Of a stretch of DNA of 64,000 bases, positions 36,296-47,884 are shown one piece after another. A program made the translations under genes and the position numbers. Origin of the DNA: Eupeodes corollae (lineage: Eukaryota; Arthropoda; Insecta; Diptera; Syrphidae); NCBI RefSeq assembly GCF_945859685.1, contig NC_079147.1, forward strand, positions 211,423,578 to 211,487,577. Direction: 5' to 3'. The notes beneath the pieces are model-generated. The model saw only the letters and a program-made list of their open reading frames with translations. It did not search any database and was not told where the DNA came from. Within the stretch, counting starts at the first letter, position 1. Every line of letters begins with the position of its first letter.

Positions 36296-36541
36296 ATGAT
36301 TAGTGGTTTTACTTCCGCAATTCGAAACTCAAATTTGTACAAATTTTTAGTTAAAGCTCCAGCCTCTAACAAAACCCACTATTCAAATTTTTTCAATGTC
36401 ATAGCACCTAAACTTTTTAATAAACTGCCTCACAATGTTCGAATTTCAAACGAACGGAACCTTTTTTTGAAAAAAGTCAAAATATGGCTCTTTACAATTG
36501 ATAGCTCAGAAATCAAAAAATTATTTATAAATGTAGTTTAA
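36296..36541 (+). pseudogene. LINE ORF2 C-terminal scrap
   Basis: An 81-codon open frame reads YSNFFNVIAPKLFNKLPHNV followed by RISNERNLFLKKVKIWLFTI. This is the characteristic tail of jockey/CR1-like ORF2 proteins (FF---P-LWN-LP--IR----F--FK--LK-YL). It is followed by AT-rich 3' sequence with a phrase (aaatggttacagaatgacttt) typical of a LINE 3' UTR near 36738-36762. It is on the same strand as the RT fragment at 33415-33762. Confidence 0.6.
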
Positions 36542-36849
36542 TAAACTTTCTATTTTTTTCAATATTGTTTATGTTTTCATAATTGTCTTATAAATTAATA
36601 TTATTTATTACATTTAGCATTATAGTTTTTCTAGCATTTTTAATTTTATTTATATACAAATTATTCTTAAAATTAAACTTGACCCCACACTTAATACATA
36701 AATAAGTTTATTTTTAAAGGGTCATTCGTCACTAGCCTTAAATGGTTACAGAATGACTTTTTATCTTCTCCTTTTTTTTAAATACACTTTAATTTAGAGT
36801 ATGTCATTTAAAATTATTGAATAATGAAAAAAAAAAAAAACAGGAAAAT

Positions 36850-37800
36850 AACACGTCGGGTTTTACCACTGAATGGAGCGTGTGCGATGTCCTAACAAAT
36901 TACAACTCTGATGGTTTTATTTCACGAAAAATTGGAAGTGGAAGGCCTTATTCGATATCAAACATTAGAAGAGCATCTTTTTTCACTGACTTTCAATCCG
37001 AAGCAGATTTCATCATGCTGGGGACATCAATAAAAGTTCTCAGTCACAAACTGAAAAAAAGTGATAAAACAATACAAAGACAAAAATATGAGATTTAATG
37101 CACAAATACCAGGAAAAAAGCCTCTTCTTACTTGCAAAAGGCTACAACTTACAAAGATTATACTACTAGAAATAAGGGGAGACAAGTTGCTTTTTAGAAT
37201 GAATCCAAATTTGATAAATGTATTTGCTTACTGTTGAACGTTCTTCTTATGGGGAGCCATTACAATGTTTGGTATTGTAGCCATTATTATGCTGGTAGGT
37301 ACTAACAATGCTGAAAAATACATTGACATACAAAATAAAGGTGTTTTAGCAACATGGCTCCCCATCGCGATCCAAGATGCCAGTCGAGACGTTTGAATCT
37401 AGATTTATGTTTGGTTTTCCATTTTACAATGAATATATTAATTTATTGAAGGAAACATTAAGTGAGCGCCCTATCCCACGTCGCGTGCGTCGTGAGGCCT
37501 TAGTGTGACTTCCTAAATAGTGCATTTAGTGCCTTTGGGCTGAAATTTATTCAAGCCAGCCGCGGAGGACAATTTCCCTGCTAACCCTTTTTTCTACATT
37601 AAGCTGAATATAAACGACCGAGCAAATTTTCTTTCGGGATTTGGTCGCTTTAATAGCCAGAAAACAGTCCGCACCTAAATCCGATTAAGAACTGTTGGCA
37701 GCAAATGGTAAACGAAATAAGAGAAATACGTCAAAAAACTATCATTAAACAAAACAGGCGATAGAAGATGTTTGGTAAAACAAAATAAATGGAAATTATT
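36850..37800 (+). pseudogene. Tc1-like transposase relic with lost catalytic Glu
   Basis: Frames read DGFISRKIGSGRPYSISNIR near 36910-36970 (end of the DNA-binding region with a GRP hook), then KVLSHKLKKSDKTIQRQKYE, a weak RT-like-free stretch with DESKF-like remains near 37200, WGAITMFGIVAIIMLVGTNN near 37255-37310, and HLNPIKNCWQQMVNEIREIR near 37670-37720. The last block corresponds to SPDLNPIENxW in Tc1 transposases, and here the catalytic Glu codon reads Lys. An unrelated-looking stretch at about 37400-37620 separates the core from the C-terminus. The copy is clearly dead. Confidence 0.6.
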
Positions 37801-39939
37801 TAAAAAAGTTTGTATACCTATTAGCTACAAGTCATGCAATTACGAACTCAGCCTAGGTCTTGTTTGTAATGCACAGTAACTGTTACTTAAAATAGCAAGA
37901 TACAAAATCATTTAATTCTTAGTTCCGAATTACACTTGAGTCAGAGGATAATAATTCTCTGAAAGTTTTTCGAAAGTAAATAAATTTTGGCCAATGTTAA
38001 CAAATGGCAAAAATTTTTAGGATCAGTTTAAAGACCGAACTATGATATACTTCAATGCTTTTACAAGCGTTGCTCTTTTTGATAGCTGTCACTTGTTTTA
38101 TGCTCAGTTTGGTTAACAACTTCATCATGAATTGACTTACTTCTGCACAACGTTTTTAAATCGTGATTATCTATTACCAAAATAATAGTTTGGTTCGCGC
38201 CCTGCGTCCAATATTTGGACGACATAATCGTGACGTGGTCTGCAAGACCGTGCAATTTAACATAGCTGGACTATTTTTAGTGAGCTTGTCTGCGCAGATA
38301 CTCGTAAGTTTCAGTCGATAAACGCCCTGGAAGAGACCTTCTAGGTCTTGCTTATATAAATCGTCAATTGCTCCAAAAAGTGGTCGCAAATTGTCTTACA
38401 TTTATTCACGTTTGCTCGAAATCATATTCAAAACATAGTTCCAAATTCATATCGAAGCTCTTAACAAAGCTATTCCCTACATTTAATTGTTTTATGGGAG
38501 GTATTTAAAAGCCCTAGGCTTTATTTTGTATTTCCATTACTTTAAAAACCGCCTCACACAAAAGAAAAATTAAACTGATATCCAACCATGACATATGGCA
38601 TGACAGTCAGTCCTTCAGAAAGAATCCAATTTTCTGTGCATATTGCTATAAATTCACTAAATTTATTGAACCTTTAATTTTGTTCCTAATCTAAAAAGAC
38701 TCATACTCATTAGGTGCTTAAAAAAAAAGTAAGGATAAATAAGCTCAGAGTTTAAGCTTATAAGTCCTATTCTCTTATAATTTTCATCAGTGTAACTGTG
38801 TTGAAATTCAGATAGTGGCAGATATCAGATTTAATATCTCCAAGTTGGTTCGTTATCTTTTTGTTTCCTTGATGTTATTGATGAGCTAAATATTGTGTGG
38901 TGCGAATATTGTCTTTGCTATTCTCTCGTACATTTAAAGCCTCCAAGAAAATCCTTTTTATCTCAATCATCAACCTGTTTTATTCGTTTGGTGTTAAGGA
39001 CCTAGTTTCAGAGGTTTGCCATGTCAGCAGCCAAAACAGCAAACAAACCAACCACAATGGTCCATTTGCACATTTGCTAGGTTCCTAGGTAGGTATACTG
39101 TTTTGTTATACAACTTCCTAATGTCCTTAATGGAATCAGAGCCTACATTTTGTCGTGTATTCCTTCTTGTTTTTGTTTCTTTTCTTTATTTGCCATGTTT
39201 ATCTGTTTTTTTTCCTCTCTTGTTTCTGCATTTTATGGTGAAATGTATATAAGTATCAGAAAGTATTGAATTGTCAAATCAGATTTTCAGCTTTGTCAAT
39301 ATAAAAAGTATATAGATATCGTCTAAGTAGGAACAAGTTGATGTTTTCTTTTCTTTTGGTTTTCTTTTTTTATTTGATAAATCGTTATTTAACGACTTAA
39401 GAAGGCTTTGATTTCTTTGCAAATGATTTAGGTATGTATATAAAGAAAAGTTCCATCATTTATACTATGTAAGCCTTTAAGAGCTATTCAAATGATGAGC
39501 GTTTGTCGTCGTTTTTTTTTCTTCAAAGACGACGTTTTTTTTCTGAGGAAGTTACTAGGTATGTTTGTTGAAATATAAAATAACATGATGATATCAATCA
39601 ACATCAAGACTGAAGGGTGATTTCTTGTAAATCGATTGATACGAAATTTGATTAGTTGAAAGAAGTCAATAGGATATAAAAATGTTTTTTGATAAATAGG
39701 TTTTTGTAGAAGAATATAGGGGGGGAGGTAGACAATAGATATTGGTATTTTAAAACCATTTTTATGGCATATTTTTGAAAGGGACTTATTATATTGATGA
39801 TGACTAAGCATCATCAAGAGTTTCAAGAGGGGATTTCGCTCTTCAGATCTTAAGCCTATAAAAGTTGTAAGATTTTATTCATAACTCAATTAAATTAATA
39901 TGTCTTAAAACGTAATTAAAAGTTCACAAACATTTCCAT
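37801..39939. other. AT-rich stretch with no gene seen
   Basis: Short open frames around 38060-38390 and 38900-39250 have no recognisable motif. No repeats other than short poly-T tracts. Confidence 0.4.
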
Positions 39940-40215
39940 TTGCAAGCATTTAGTCAAGCAATCTGTAAGACTGTCCTTCTCTCAGTTTATGAATATGTCA
40001 ATATAGATGTCAGTCGGTCAATCTGTTCAGACTGTTCAGTGTACTCGCATCAGTCATTCGGGAAGTTTACTAGTTTATCTTGCATTTTTTTGTCTGTCAC
40101 ATTTTCATTCGTTAAGTGTACCAGTTTGTCACTTTCTATTCCTTTTCCATTCTATCAGTGCTGTCAAATTTTTATATTTTTATATTAATGTACCAGTCGA
40201 GTTTTAACGAGTTTT
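39940..40215. repeat. Degenerate TGTCAGT-rich repeat
   Basis: The motif family tcagt(c/t)/tgtca recurs every 10-25 bases (gatgtcagtcggtcaatctg, ttcagactgttcagtgtac, catcagtcattcg, ccagtttgtcac). The same motif cluster recurs at 42150-42365. It behaves like a very diverged minisatellite. Confidence 0.4.
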
Positions 40216-40250
40216 AATGTCAGTTTATCATTTCTTGAGTATATCCAATA

Positions 40251-40551
40251 AAACAAAAATTGGGTGGCCCAACAGTCCGTTTGAGAACTAGAGCCTAGTG
40301 ACTGACAACTCTCAACCATTCCTGTGTACGATAACTGTTGTCATAGATGAAGGGACCTACAGTTTTAAGACAAATCCGAACGGCAAATTTGGGATGGCAC
40401 TTTTCATGACAAGAACTACTCTTATAGAATATATCAATTCCTTTCAAGAGGCAGTAAACGTAAAAAAAACTTTAGGTGGCATAGACAGGGATCTAACCTA
40501 AGACCTCTCGCATGACAGTCCATCGCACTAACCATCATGCCACGGGTACTG
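40251..40551 (-). mobile_element. tRNA-derived SINE, copy 1, with perfect target-site duplication
   Basis: The 14-bp sequence gagtatatccaata flanks the element exactly (40237-40250 and 40552-40565). Read on the minus strand the head is tRNA-like: gtggcatgatggttagtgcg (A-box region) and ggttagatccc (B-box region). Acceptor-like ends gtggcat / atgccac pair over 7 bp. The internal ctgtcatgc recalls a tRNA-Asp anticodon loop. A unique body and a short T-rich tail follow. There is no coding capacity. RNA polymerase III transcription and LINE-dependent retroposition are inferred from SINE biology. Confidence 0.92.
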
Positions 40552-40565
40552 GAGTATATCCAATA

Positions 40566-41635
40566 TCTATGCTTATTTTGAGATTCGAACTTAACGTTAA
40601 TTAGATCTATTTGTTCGAATAAACTTTTTTTACTTTGACACTCGAATGAAAATAAAAATCAATAAACCCGGACTGCTTCATTTTTGTTTCATTTCTTAGA
40701 CAAAAAATTTCGGTTTTCTTTTTGAAAATTGCCCAGACCTTTAACAACACAAACATTTCATATCTTGAAATTCGCTCATTTTATTTACAAACCCTTTTCC
40801 ATGTACTACCATCCATCTCTCCAAAACTAGGCAGAATTTATTCGGTTTGCAGAAAAACCTTTAGTTATTACCAGATTCTCATCCATCAACTTTGTGAGGA
40901 CGTCTTTCTGTCCAGTTGGAATGTGCCTGTGCCCTTTATAAAATTAAAAAAAAAAATTCATCAATATAACTTATTTTGTTTAATTATCATATTCACAATT
41001 TTAAAACTTCCATGTTTCTTTAGAAATTCACTAAAAAATATGTGAACGAAGCAAGAATGACATTTAATTCGGATCATTCGAAAGTCAAAGTCTACTAAGT
41101 TTTCAAAAATATATGAACTTTCCATTGAATCGGGAATTGTTCGAAACTCAAAGATCTTCTCGAATTCGACTAACTTTCCATCAAAAACGGATTTCAAAAT
41201 AAGCCTTTCATATAACAGCCTTGGAGACATTCACTTTTAGAGTGTACCAATCTGTTAATATATTACAGGAATAATTTCAATAGTAACAGGGTACTGCACC
41301 AAATTCTGCAGGTTTTCAGTCTTTTAATCGGTGGGTCTTTGTATTTAAGCTTGGCTTCCTAACAGTTAAGCTATTTTAATTAGAAAGCTGTTTCAATACT
41401 TAATTCTTCGAACGAAGTGCTCTTTTAACTTCGTGAATAGGTTTTTTTATATTGTTATTCTGCAGCTAAAAGACTAATTTACTGAACACAAATGTCAACT
41501 AAGTTTGATATTCTAATATACTTGTAAACTGCTAATTTAAGACTCTAGACACTAGATTTAAAGCGATCAATGTGCTTGCTATCTGTAAGCATATCGCATA
41601 TACATAAGCTCAAAAGGTTTCATACCAACCACTGT
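40566..41635. other. AT-rich stretch with no gene seen
   Basis: No gene motif. The stretch 41040-41240 contains loosely repeated phrases (ttcgaaa-tcaaag, ctaagttttc/ctaactttcc) but no clear unit. Confidence 0.35.
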
Positions 41636-41975
41636 CTAATAAGAAGCACGCCACACGGCTTTGCGTATACTTAAATGACTTTTGCAGAAGCTTTATAAAC
41701 GAGGAAGAGGAGGAAACAGTTAAATTTAAACTGTTAAATGCCCTGCTCTAGCTCAAAAACGCAAAAAATACCTAGGAGAATTCTTTTATAACGATCTAAA
41801 TCTTACCAGTATAATCAGCCTCTCACGTTTCGTAAGTAACTCAAACTGGTTCTATTAAGCTTAGAAGTAAGCCTCAAGATTCATGTAGTATCACAGTGGG
41901 CCATTAAACTGGTCGTTTTTATGACTTATTGTGTCCGTTTCCATCATGGACAGCCACTTGAACCTAACCTTACCT
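41636..41975 (+). mobile_element. 5'-truncated copy of the RNase H LINE 3' end
   Basis: The plus strand reads, in shifted frames, AKHATRL-like remains, NDFCRSFINEEEEET near 41675-41718, CPAL..LKNAK/ARKRKKYLGEFFYNDLN near 41745-41800. The 3' untranslated phrases (gtatcacagtgggccattaaactgg; gtccgtttccatc-tggacag) follow, ending aacctaaccttacc. The same order of sequence is found on the minus strand at 11398-11740, so this is a second, 5'-truncated copy of that LINE, including the AACCT tail. Confidence 0.8.
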
Positions 41976-41979
41976 TGGT

Positions 41980-43137
41980 GTTCTTAATTATCAAATCATA
42001 GACAAGAACCGTGGAAGCTTTTCATGGAGCTTAGAACACACAGTACTTAACATTTGGCCAGTTTAGTTTATATTTCTAACAGTTTCGGTGGTGCCACTAC
42101 CGAAAGGGAAAAAAATCCACGATTTCAAACATTCTTCTTTCTGATAAGGCTCCATTCTATCAGTCTGTAATTTCGATACTACATCAACTTGTCTATGTGT
42201 CGTTATGTAGTCGATATTTTTATCAGTTTACTATTTTACTAGGATATCAGTTTGCCTTTCCATCGTACTATCCGTTTTACATTTCGTCAGCGAAGCAATC
42301 TGCGTGCCATTTTTTCGATCTGTCAGCTTATTAGTCTGTCAGTTTTTTATTCTGACAGTTTACCACATTCATAAGTCCTTGTAGACGCTGGAGTAAATTA
42401 AACCAATATAGTCGTAGATTTTATTTCATTTCTTTTAACACAAAAAAGTAAGTTATTCCCAAGAAAAAAAAAACAAACCTTAAACGTTTTATCTTTTCTG
42501 TCTCCAGTAAATAAATTGGTATTGTTACTCTGTATCTCCTTTTCTCGTTCGTATAATAAAAGCCAAGTCTTACGATTCATTTACCGTTCATTTCAAAAGA
42601 AACAAAATAAAAACAACTTACTTAACTAAAGTATTTAATCCTTTTACCCATTCTCCTGGTAACTATAACAAAAATACGTATGTATTCGAGACGCTCAAAA
42701 CAAAAACATCAATATACTTATTTAGGTGAATGAAAACGAAACAAAAGTTACCGAGACATTTTAAAATACTTCTTGGTCTAGTCCTTTATAATACAGAGCT
42801 TGTATTTGTACATGTGTGTGTGTTTGGCTGACTAATGCCATTGAATCTGTGTCCTTTTAGAAAAAACAAAGGAAGTATTTAAGCAGAAATCGAATTAGTG
42901 AAGACACAAAATCACAAACAAAATAAAATACAACAAACAATAACAAAAAAATCAATCAATATATTTTCCGTCTGTTTTTCGTTTGCCATTTCAATTGATT
43001 TTGACACACAGAAAAAAAGGACGAATTATCAAAGTCGATTTTTTTCCTTTTTCTGTATATAGATTTGTTTGCGTGGCCTATTTGTTATTTTATACATAAA
43101 CCAAATCTTCTTAATCTTGGCCTTCATGTATGTTTGT
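41980..43137. other. Non-coding stretch including a second TGTCAGT-rich cluster
   Basis: No gene seen. Between 42150 and 42365 the phrases atcagtctgta, atatcagtttgcc, ctgtcagcttattagtctgt and ctgacagttt form a cluster like that at 39940-40215. Confidence 0.35.
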
Positions 43138-43227
43138 ACAGGGTGAGACAAAAGTGTCTTTTTAATTTGAATTGATAATACATTTTATATATCTAATTTC
43201 ATGAGCACCAGAAGCTTAATGTTTTAC

Positions 43228-43450
43228 TTTTGGCGCGATGGTTATGGCGTAGGACTGTTATGCGAAAGGACTTGGGTTGAATCACTGCCTTTGCCATCTA
43301 ACGTTTTTTCACGAGTACTGTCTCTGGTGAGGAATTGACAACCCATTCAAGAGAAGTTTTTGTCATGAAAAGTGCTTAGCAGGTCTAATCCATGCCTTAC
43401 AACATTACTCGCACACAGGAATGGTTAAGTCACTAGATTCTAGTTCAAAG
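43228..43450 (+). mobile_element. tRNA-derived SINE, copy 3, diverged
   Basis: The head ttggcgcgatggttatggcg with gggttgaatcac 30-40 bases further on matches the A- and B-box regions of the SINE at 40251. The body phrases gaggaattgacaa, catgaaaagtgctt, caggaatggttaa and gtcactag occur in the same order. It is in the opposite orientation to copies 1 and 2 and is older. Ends are approximate. Confidence 0.8.
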
Positions 43451-43570
43451 CGGGCATAATTAACTTATAGCAGCTTGATACTCAGAGGATCGGAATTTTT
43501 CTAGAATGTTTTCCATCACAATTCATCATCCATCGAAAACTAAGATCAGGCACTTTATTTCAACATAAAT

Positions 43571-43618
43571 TTGAAGAAGCTGCAAAATAGCCAGCGAAAC
43601 GTCGGGTAACAGACGTTT
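43571..43618 (+). ncRNA. Degenerate hammerhead-ribozyme-like motif
   Basis: The order ttgaaga - gctgcaaaatagccagc - gaaa - cgtc...gacg - ttt resembles a hammerhead: core CUGAUGA, stem II, GAAA core, short stem III, cleavage triplet. Stem II pairs gctg with cagc, and stem III pairs cgtc with gacg around an 8-base loop. The first core box differs at two of seven positions from CUGAUGA, so activity is unlikely. Such motifs are known in Penelope-like and other retroelements. Confidence 0.3.
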
Positions 43619-43619
43619 T

Positions 43620-46600
43620 ATTAATTGCATCAAGAATATTGATCATTAAAGCCCAATCAAACAAACATTATAAATTTTCTCATTCATCTGCAAAAAAAGT
43701 TATGGTAGACTTACGTTTACTTTGCCGTTAAAATAATTCGGCAAAAAATATTCCTGGCTTTAATATTTTACCAAAACAGTTTGTATGGAGACAGCTGTAA
43801 TTATGTTAAAACATCGTGTAGCTTTTGATCACCTTCGTATCATCGTGGAGAGTCTCCACGACACTTGCAACTCAAAGTAACTCAAAGCTTTTCCGCTCAA
43901 ACAAAATCAACTACAGTTCCTTGTTGAATAAATCATTCCAATAATGCCGTGTTCATGACTCCGATTAGCTCTTTGTGTTCAAAAAGAGTTGATCCACACT
44001 TTTTATCAGGTTTGATCACACTAAACATAAAGAGTTTTTGAACACCGCTTGTTCTTGTTCCGTAAAGAAGGCTTGCCAAAATTACAAAAATATAATGTGC
44101 ATAAATCTTAACATTATATTTACTATTTCAAATGTTAAAATTAATAATTTTTGTTTTTAGATTCTTTTAGAACACTTTTGTCCAGCAAGGCATTGACTAA
44201 CTATTTTATTTGGACCACTCCCCACATATAAAAGAATTCGAAGATTTCAGTAGTTTTTTAAATATGCAATATTTTAGAGGTAACATACAATAGTTTAGAG
44301 AGGTTTTGGGTGCGTTTCATGAAGAATTGTTAAAAATGGTGTTGAAACGTAGTTTTTTCCCAAAAATAATAATTTTCTTGTTGCCATTTTTATAAATGAC
44401 AAAACCGCTTCAAAAATGTTGTTGCAAAACCCCAGAATTTGAGAAAGTTTAATAGAAAAAATTGCTTTTTTTATCCAAGGAAAATAAATCAGAATATAAT
44501 AATTTACTTTCGTATTTTCTTCTGAGACAATTTCCGGAAGTCTATTATTATTATCATTTTCAGTCTGCTTACTTTATAGATTGGATTGAAAAGTAACTAT
44601 TTCCTGTGCACTTTTTTTGCTTAAATTTTGATCAACAAAAACTTGAAAATCGGAAAAAGAATATTGTTTGATTCTAGAATTAAAGAAACGAGTGCATTTA
44701 GGTACAAAATTTCAGTAAAATAAAAACAAATAAAGGCAAAATAATACGTTGGGAACATACTATAGTGTGACACTCACAAATTACACGCTATAAAATCTTT
44801 TGTCACAATCCAGTTCTCGAGAGATTCAAAGCTTTTATATAAATTAATAGATATAAAATGCAGTCTTTATGTGCGACAAATAAAATAAGATGAAATTAAA
44901 GACGAGTTTCTGGAACCTAATATCAAATAAGTGATTATTTATTCAAGGTTTTTTTAAGAACCTTAATATTTGCTATTTCTCTCAGAAAAGATCTGATAAT
45001 TTCAATCTAAAGTATTTCCAAATTTTGAATTTTATGACAACATTTAAGATTGACAGTTTAAGAATTTGTGCGATAAGATTGGAATAGGGTTAGATTTCCG
45101 ATTCGAATTGTGTTCTCGGGTACAGTCCTCACATAAGCAACAAAGAGGAAAGCAATAAAATACAACATCTATTTTTATATATAAAATAATGATTGTTAAA
45201 AACAAAGGAGGCCATATACATTAACGTTTTACGACTAATGTTGAAAGAAATTCGTACGAAAACAAAAAAATATTCTCTTGCAGGTGTGGTCATGACCTTT
45301 ACGACGCCCGCCCAACCTCCGTGAGTCCGCCATTGGTCTTTCGTAACAAGTCATTGCACATTATTTTAAGGCACGGAAACGAATGAAACGATCGAAAATT
45401 AAAAATGCAGCGTGAGATTTTAAGGGACGCGTTTATAGATAGGATTATTACCCGTGTTTTGTTGGAAAATCTATCCAACAACAATACCCGCAGTATGAAT
45501 ACTACCGATAAAGTTACTACGGATGGGTTTTTGACATTTATACGAGTCTCAAATGGATCTTATGTGAATTCATTCTCAAATGGTGATACGATTGATATTA
45601 CATTTGTATCTCGATGGCTGTGTTCGTCGAGTAGTTGTGCATTTGGAATTATTTGTTTTCCATTGGGGAATAAAATCAATCTGTTACTGTTGGACTAACT
45701 GGGCTTATTTTGCAAGAGAAGATCGTTAAATTTTTCTGTGCTTCCACCAAAGATTTTTCTCAGTTAAGATCAAACAAATCTTTTTTCTGTTTCCACCACA
45801 CTAGAAGATTTAAAAATGATTAAGTTTGACCGCACTTTCTAAAATGCAAATGGTGTTTCGACGTTTCTTATGATGTGCAAGTAAAATAGTTTGATTCGTG
45901 TTAAACAATGAAGAACTGATTAGTTCAGCACCATATCAGAATATGCTACCAACTCCATTTGCAATTTTTTTTTAATTTGATTAAAACGAAACTATATTTT
46001 TTGTACACAAACATGCAAATAACAAGCCAAAATGCATTATCTGTAAAACCAACTGCTCCACTCAGGCTTTTTTTCACAAATTTTGACTCGACTCCGATCC
46101 TCGACCGGAATGCAATCGAATGAATTTCATTTTCACTCGATTTAGGTATATAAAGAATTGAAGCGAGCTTCAAGCTCGCTCCAACACCACGTGTCAATGT
46201 AATAGTCTACAAACAAACTCCCTTCTTGAAGTTTTTATTTTATCAATTCACGCAAAAGCTGCAATTGTTAAATGAAATTTTTTGTATAGAATCTCAATTT
46301 CCAGATGTTTTCTTGCCATTTTTTCTTGAAAATTTTCCATTTTCAAAGTTTTATGTAGTTTTTTTGCCGAAGTTACTTATAACTCTTGATTTTCACAAAA
46401 CTTTCTTTTATTTGTGCTTTTTTATTATTATTCTGACAGTTCTTCTTTCAGTTGTACCAATTTCTAAATTAAAATCTGGCTACTGCCGATGGGTTTTCTT
46501 GGGAATTGTCTACTATACTATTTATAGAATGCCAACCAAGAAAACACTGCTGTTGTTGAATTTTTGTATCTTTTGAAGGATTAGAAGACGTGTTATTGAA

Positions 46601-46777
46601 TACTTCCCCCATCAACGACGTATGACGACATTGTCGAAGCATCGGCTCTTCTTCTTCAGGATTCTCTTTAGATTTTATAGGTTCAAAAGAATTGTCGATG
46701 CCAAAGATTTTGTGTTTTATATTTCTTTAGTGAAAACTTCAAAACAAATCAATATTTTAACATCTTTATCTACCCCT
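43620..46777. other. AT-rich stretch with no identified gene
   Basis: A plus-strand open frame of 97 codons (45405-45698, beginning MQREILRDAFIDRIITRVLL) and hydrophobic open frames near 46226-46576 have no recognisable domain. The region around 45290-45700 is less AT-rich than its surroundings. Confidence 0.3.
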
Positions 46778-46840
46778 ATTGACTTACAACTCTTAACCAT
46801 TCCTATGTGCGAGATTTGCAGGAGTCAAACTCCGATAAAA
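46778..46840 (-). mobile_element. SINE body fragment, copy 4
   Basis: The phrase gacttacaactcttaaccattcctatgtgcga matches the body of the SINE copies at 40251 and 56769 (gact-acaactctcaaccattcctgtgtgcga). The tRNA-like head is absent. Confidence 0.65.
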
Positions 46841-47094
46841 ATAACTGTTCGCAAACAAAACTGCAAAACGGGGCAATAATACACTTCGAGAATATTTATA
46901 AGAATCTATTACGACGAATACCTGTGATAAGGTTGATTATTTCCAAAATAAAATTCAAATAGCTTAGTCGTGTCTAAAGCGCTAGTTAAAACTAGTAATT
47001 CTCCCAAGTTTTTCTTATAGTACCTGAAAAAAGAAGAAGAAAATAAAAGAAAAACAGACGAGTAAATTAGAACGAAACTTTTGACCCACCCTGT

Positions 47095-47884
47095 TTAAGT
47101 ATCAGCTTCAATGATTTTTCTTACGTGTTCAAAGAAATAAAAACAAAATACAAACAAATAAAAATACATACGTTCGCACATTTTCTTCCTTTGTGGTGCA
47201 GGAAAATGAATGAAATTATTTAGCAGATAATTTTCCAAAAAAAGAAAGCTTCTTTTTCTTCTTTTTTATTAGCTTTATCAAGTCTCTAATAATATTTTTT
47301 CTTTTCTTTTCTTCTGTGGACATTGAAGATTGTTTGCTTCCTTCCTTCCATACCTTAGCTACCGCAAATGACGACAAACAAACAAAAAAAGCAACAACAA
47401 CAAAACAACACACATTCTCATATTAAAATGAAATGTTTATGATAACAACATGACATTTTGACACTTTCATATACATATACGAAAAATAGAAATGAAGAAA
47501 AATATTTTATTTTACTTTTTAAGGATTTCTTTTATTGGCTGCTGATGGTAGGATATGTTTATTTCCAAAAATTGGCACATCAAACTTGAATAAAAGAAAA
47601 AGGCCAAGTTCGTTTCCACAAAAAGTCCTTTATGCGATATGTGTAGATATTTGTCAAAATGTTTATGTCTATTTCAATTATTTTTCACACAAAACTTGGC
47701 TCCACCTTGTGTTTTCTTACTTCGTATGTGGCGGGTTTCTAGCATATTCGTTAAATCGTCGTTAAAAAGGAAAATTGTCATAGAGTTAATTTGGAAAAAA
47801 TATATTTCTTTTTTAATTGAAGAATGATTGTCAACATTTGTCCGACCGTCCCCAAAATATAGTGTTTGTAATAAACACTTTTTT
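47095..47884. other. AT-rich stretch with no gene seen
   Basis: No recognisable coding motif or clear repeat. Confidence 0.4.

Larger units (their letters stand above)
43138..47094. mobile_element. Possible 3.96-kb element bounded by 31-bp inverted termini
   Basis: The left end acagggtgagacaaaagtgt (from 43138) and the complement of the right end (to 47094), acagggtgggtcaaaagttt, continue to agree for 31 positions with 5 mismatches. Such an acaggg start is mariner-like. A TA lies at the left end but the right flank reads TT. The interior carries a SINE, a hammerhead-like motif and a 97-codon open frame at 45405-45698, but no transposase, so this is only a candidate; chance pairing of two unrelated ends remains possible. 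Confidence 0.35.

Noticed and set aside
40522..40550. A genuine tRNA gene at the SINE head
   Set aside because: The B box is diverged, the predicted tRNA is about 68 nt with a poor anticodon arm, and the unit is flanked by a SINE body and target duplications.
46160..46182. Palindrome agcgagctt-c-aagctcgct as a regulatory hairpin or terminator
   Set aside because: A one-base loop cannot fold, and bacterial-type terminators are not expected in this genome.
46226..46576. 116-codon hydrophobic open frame as a membrane protein or chemoreceptor
   Set aside because: Phe/Leu-rich translation is expected from T-rich DNA; no receptor motif or neighbouring exons with splice sites.
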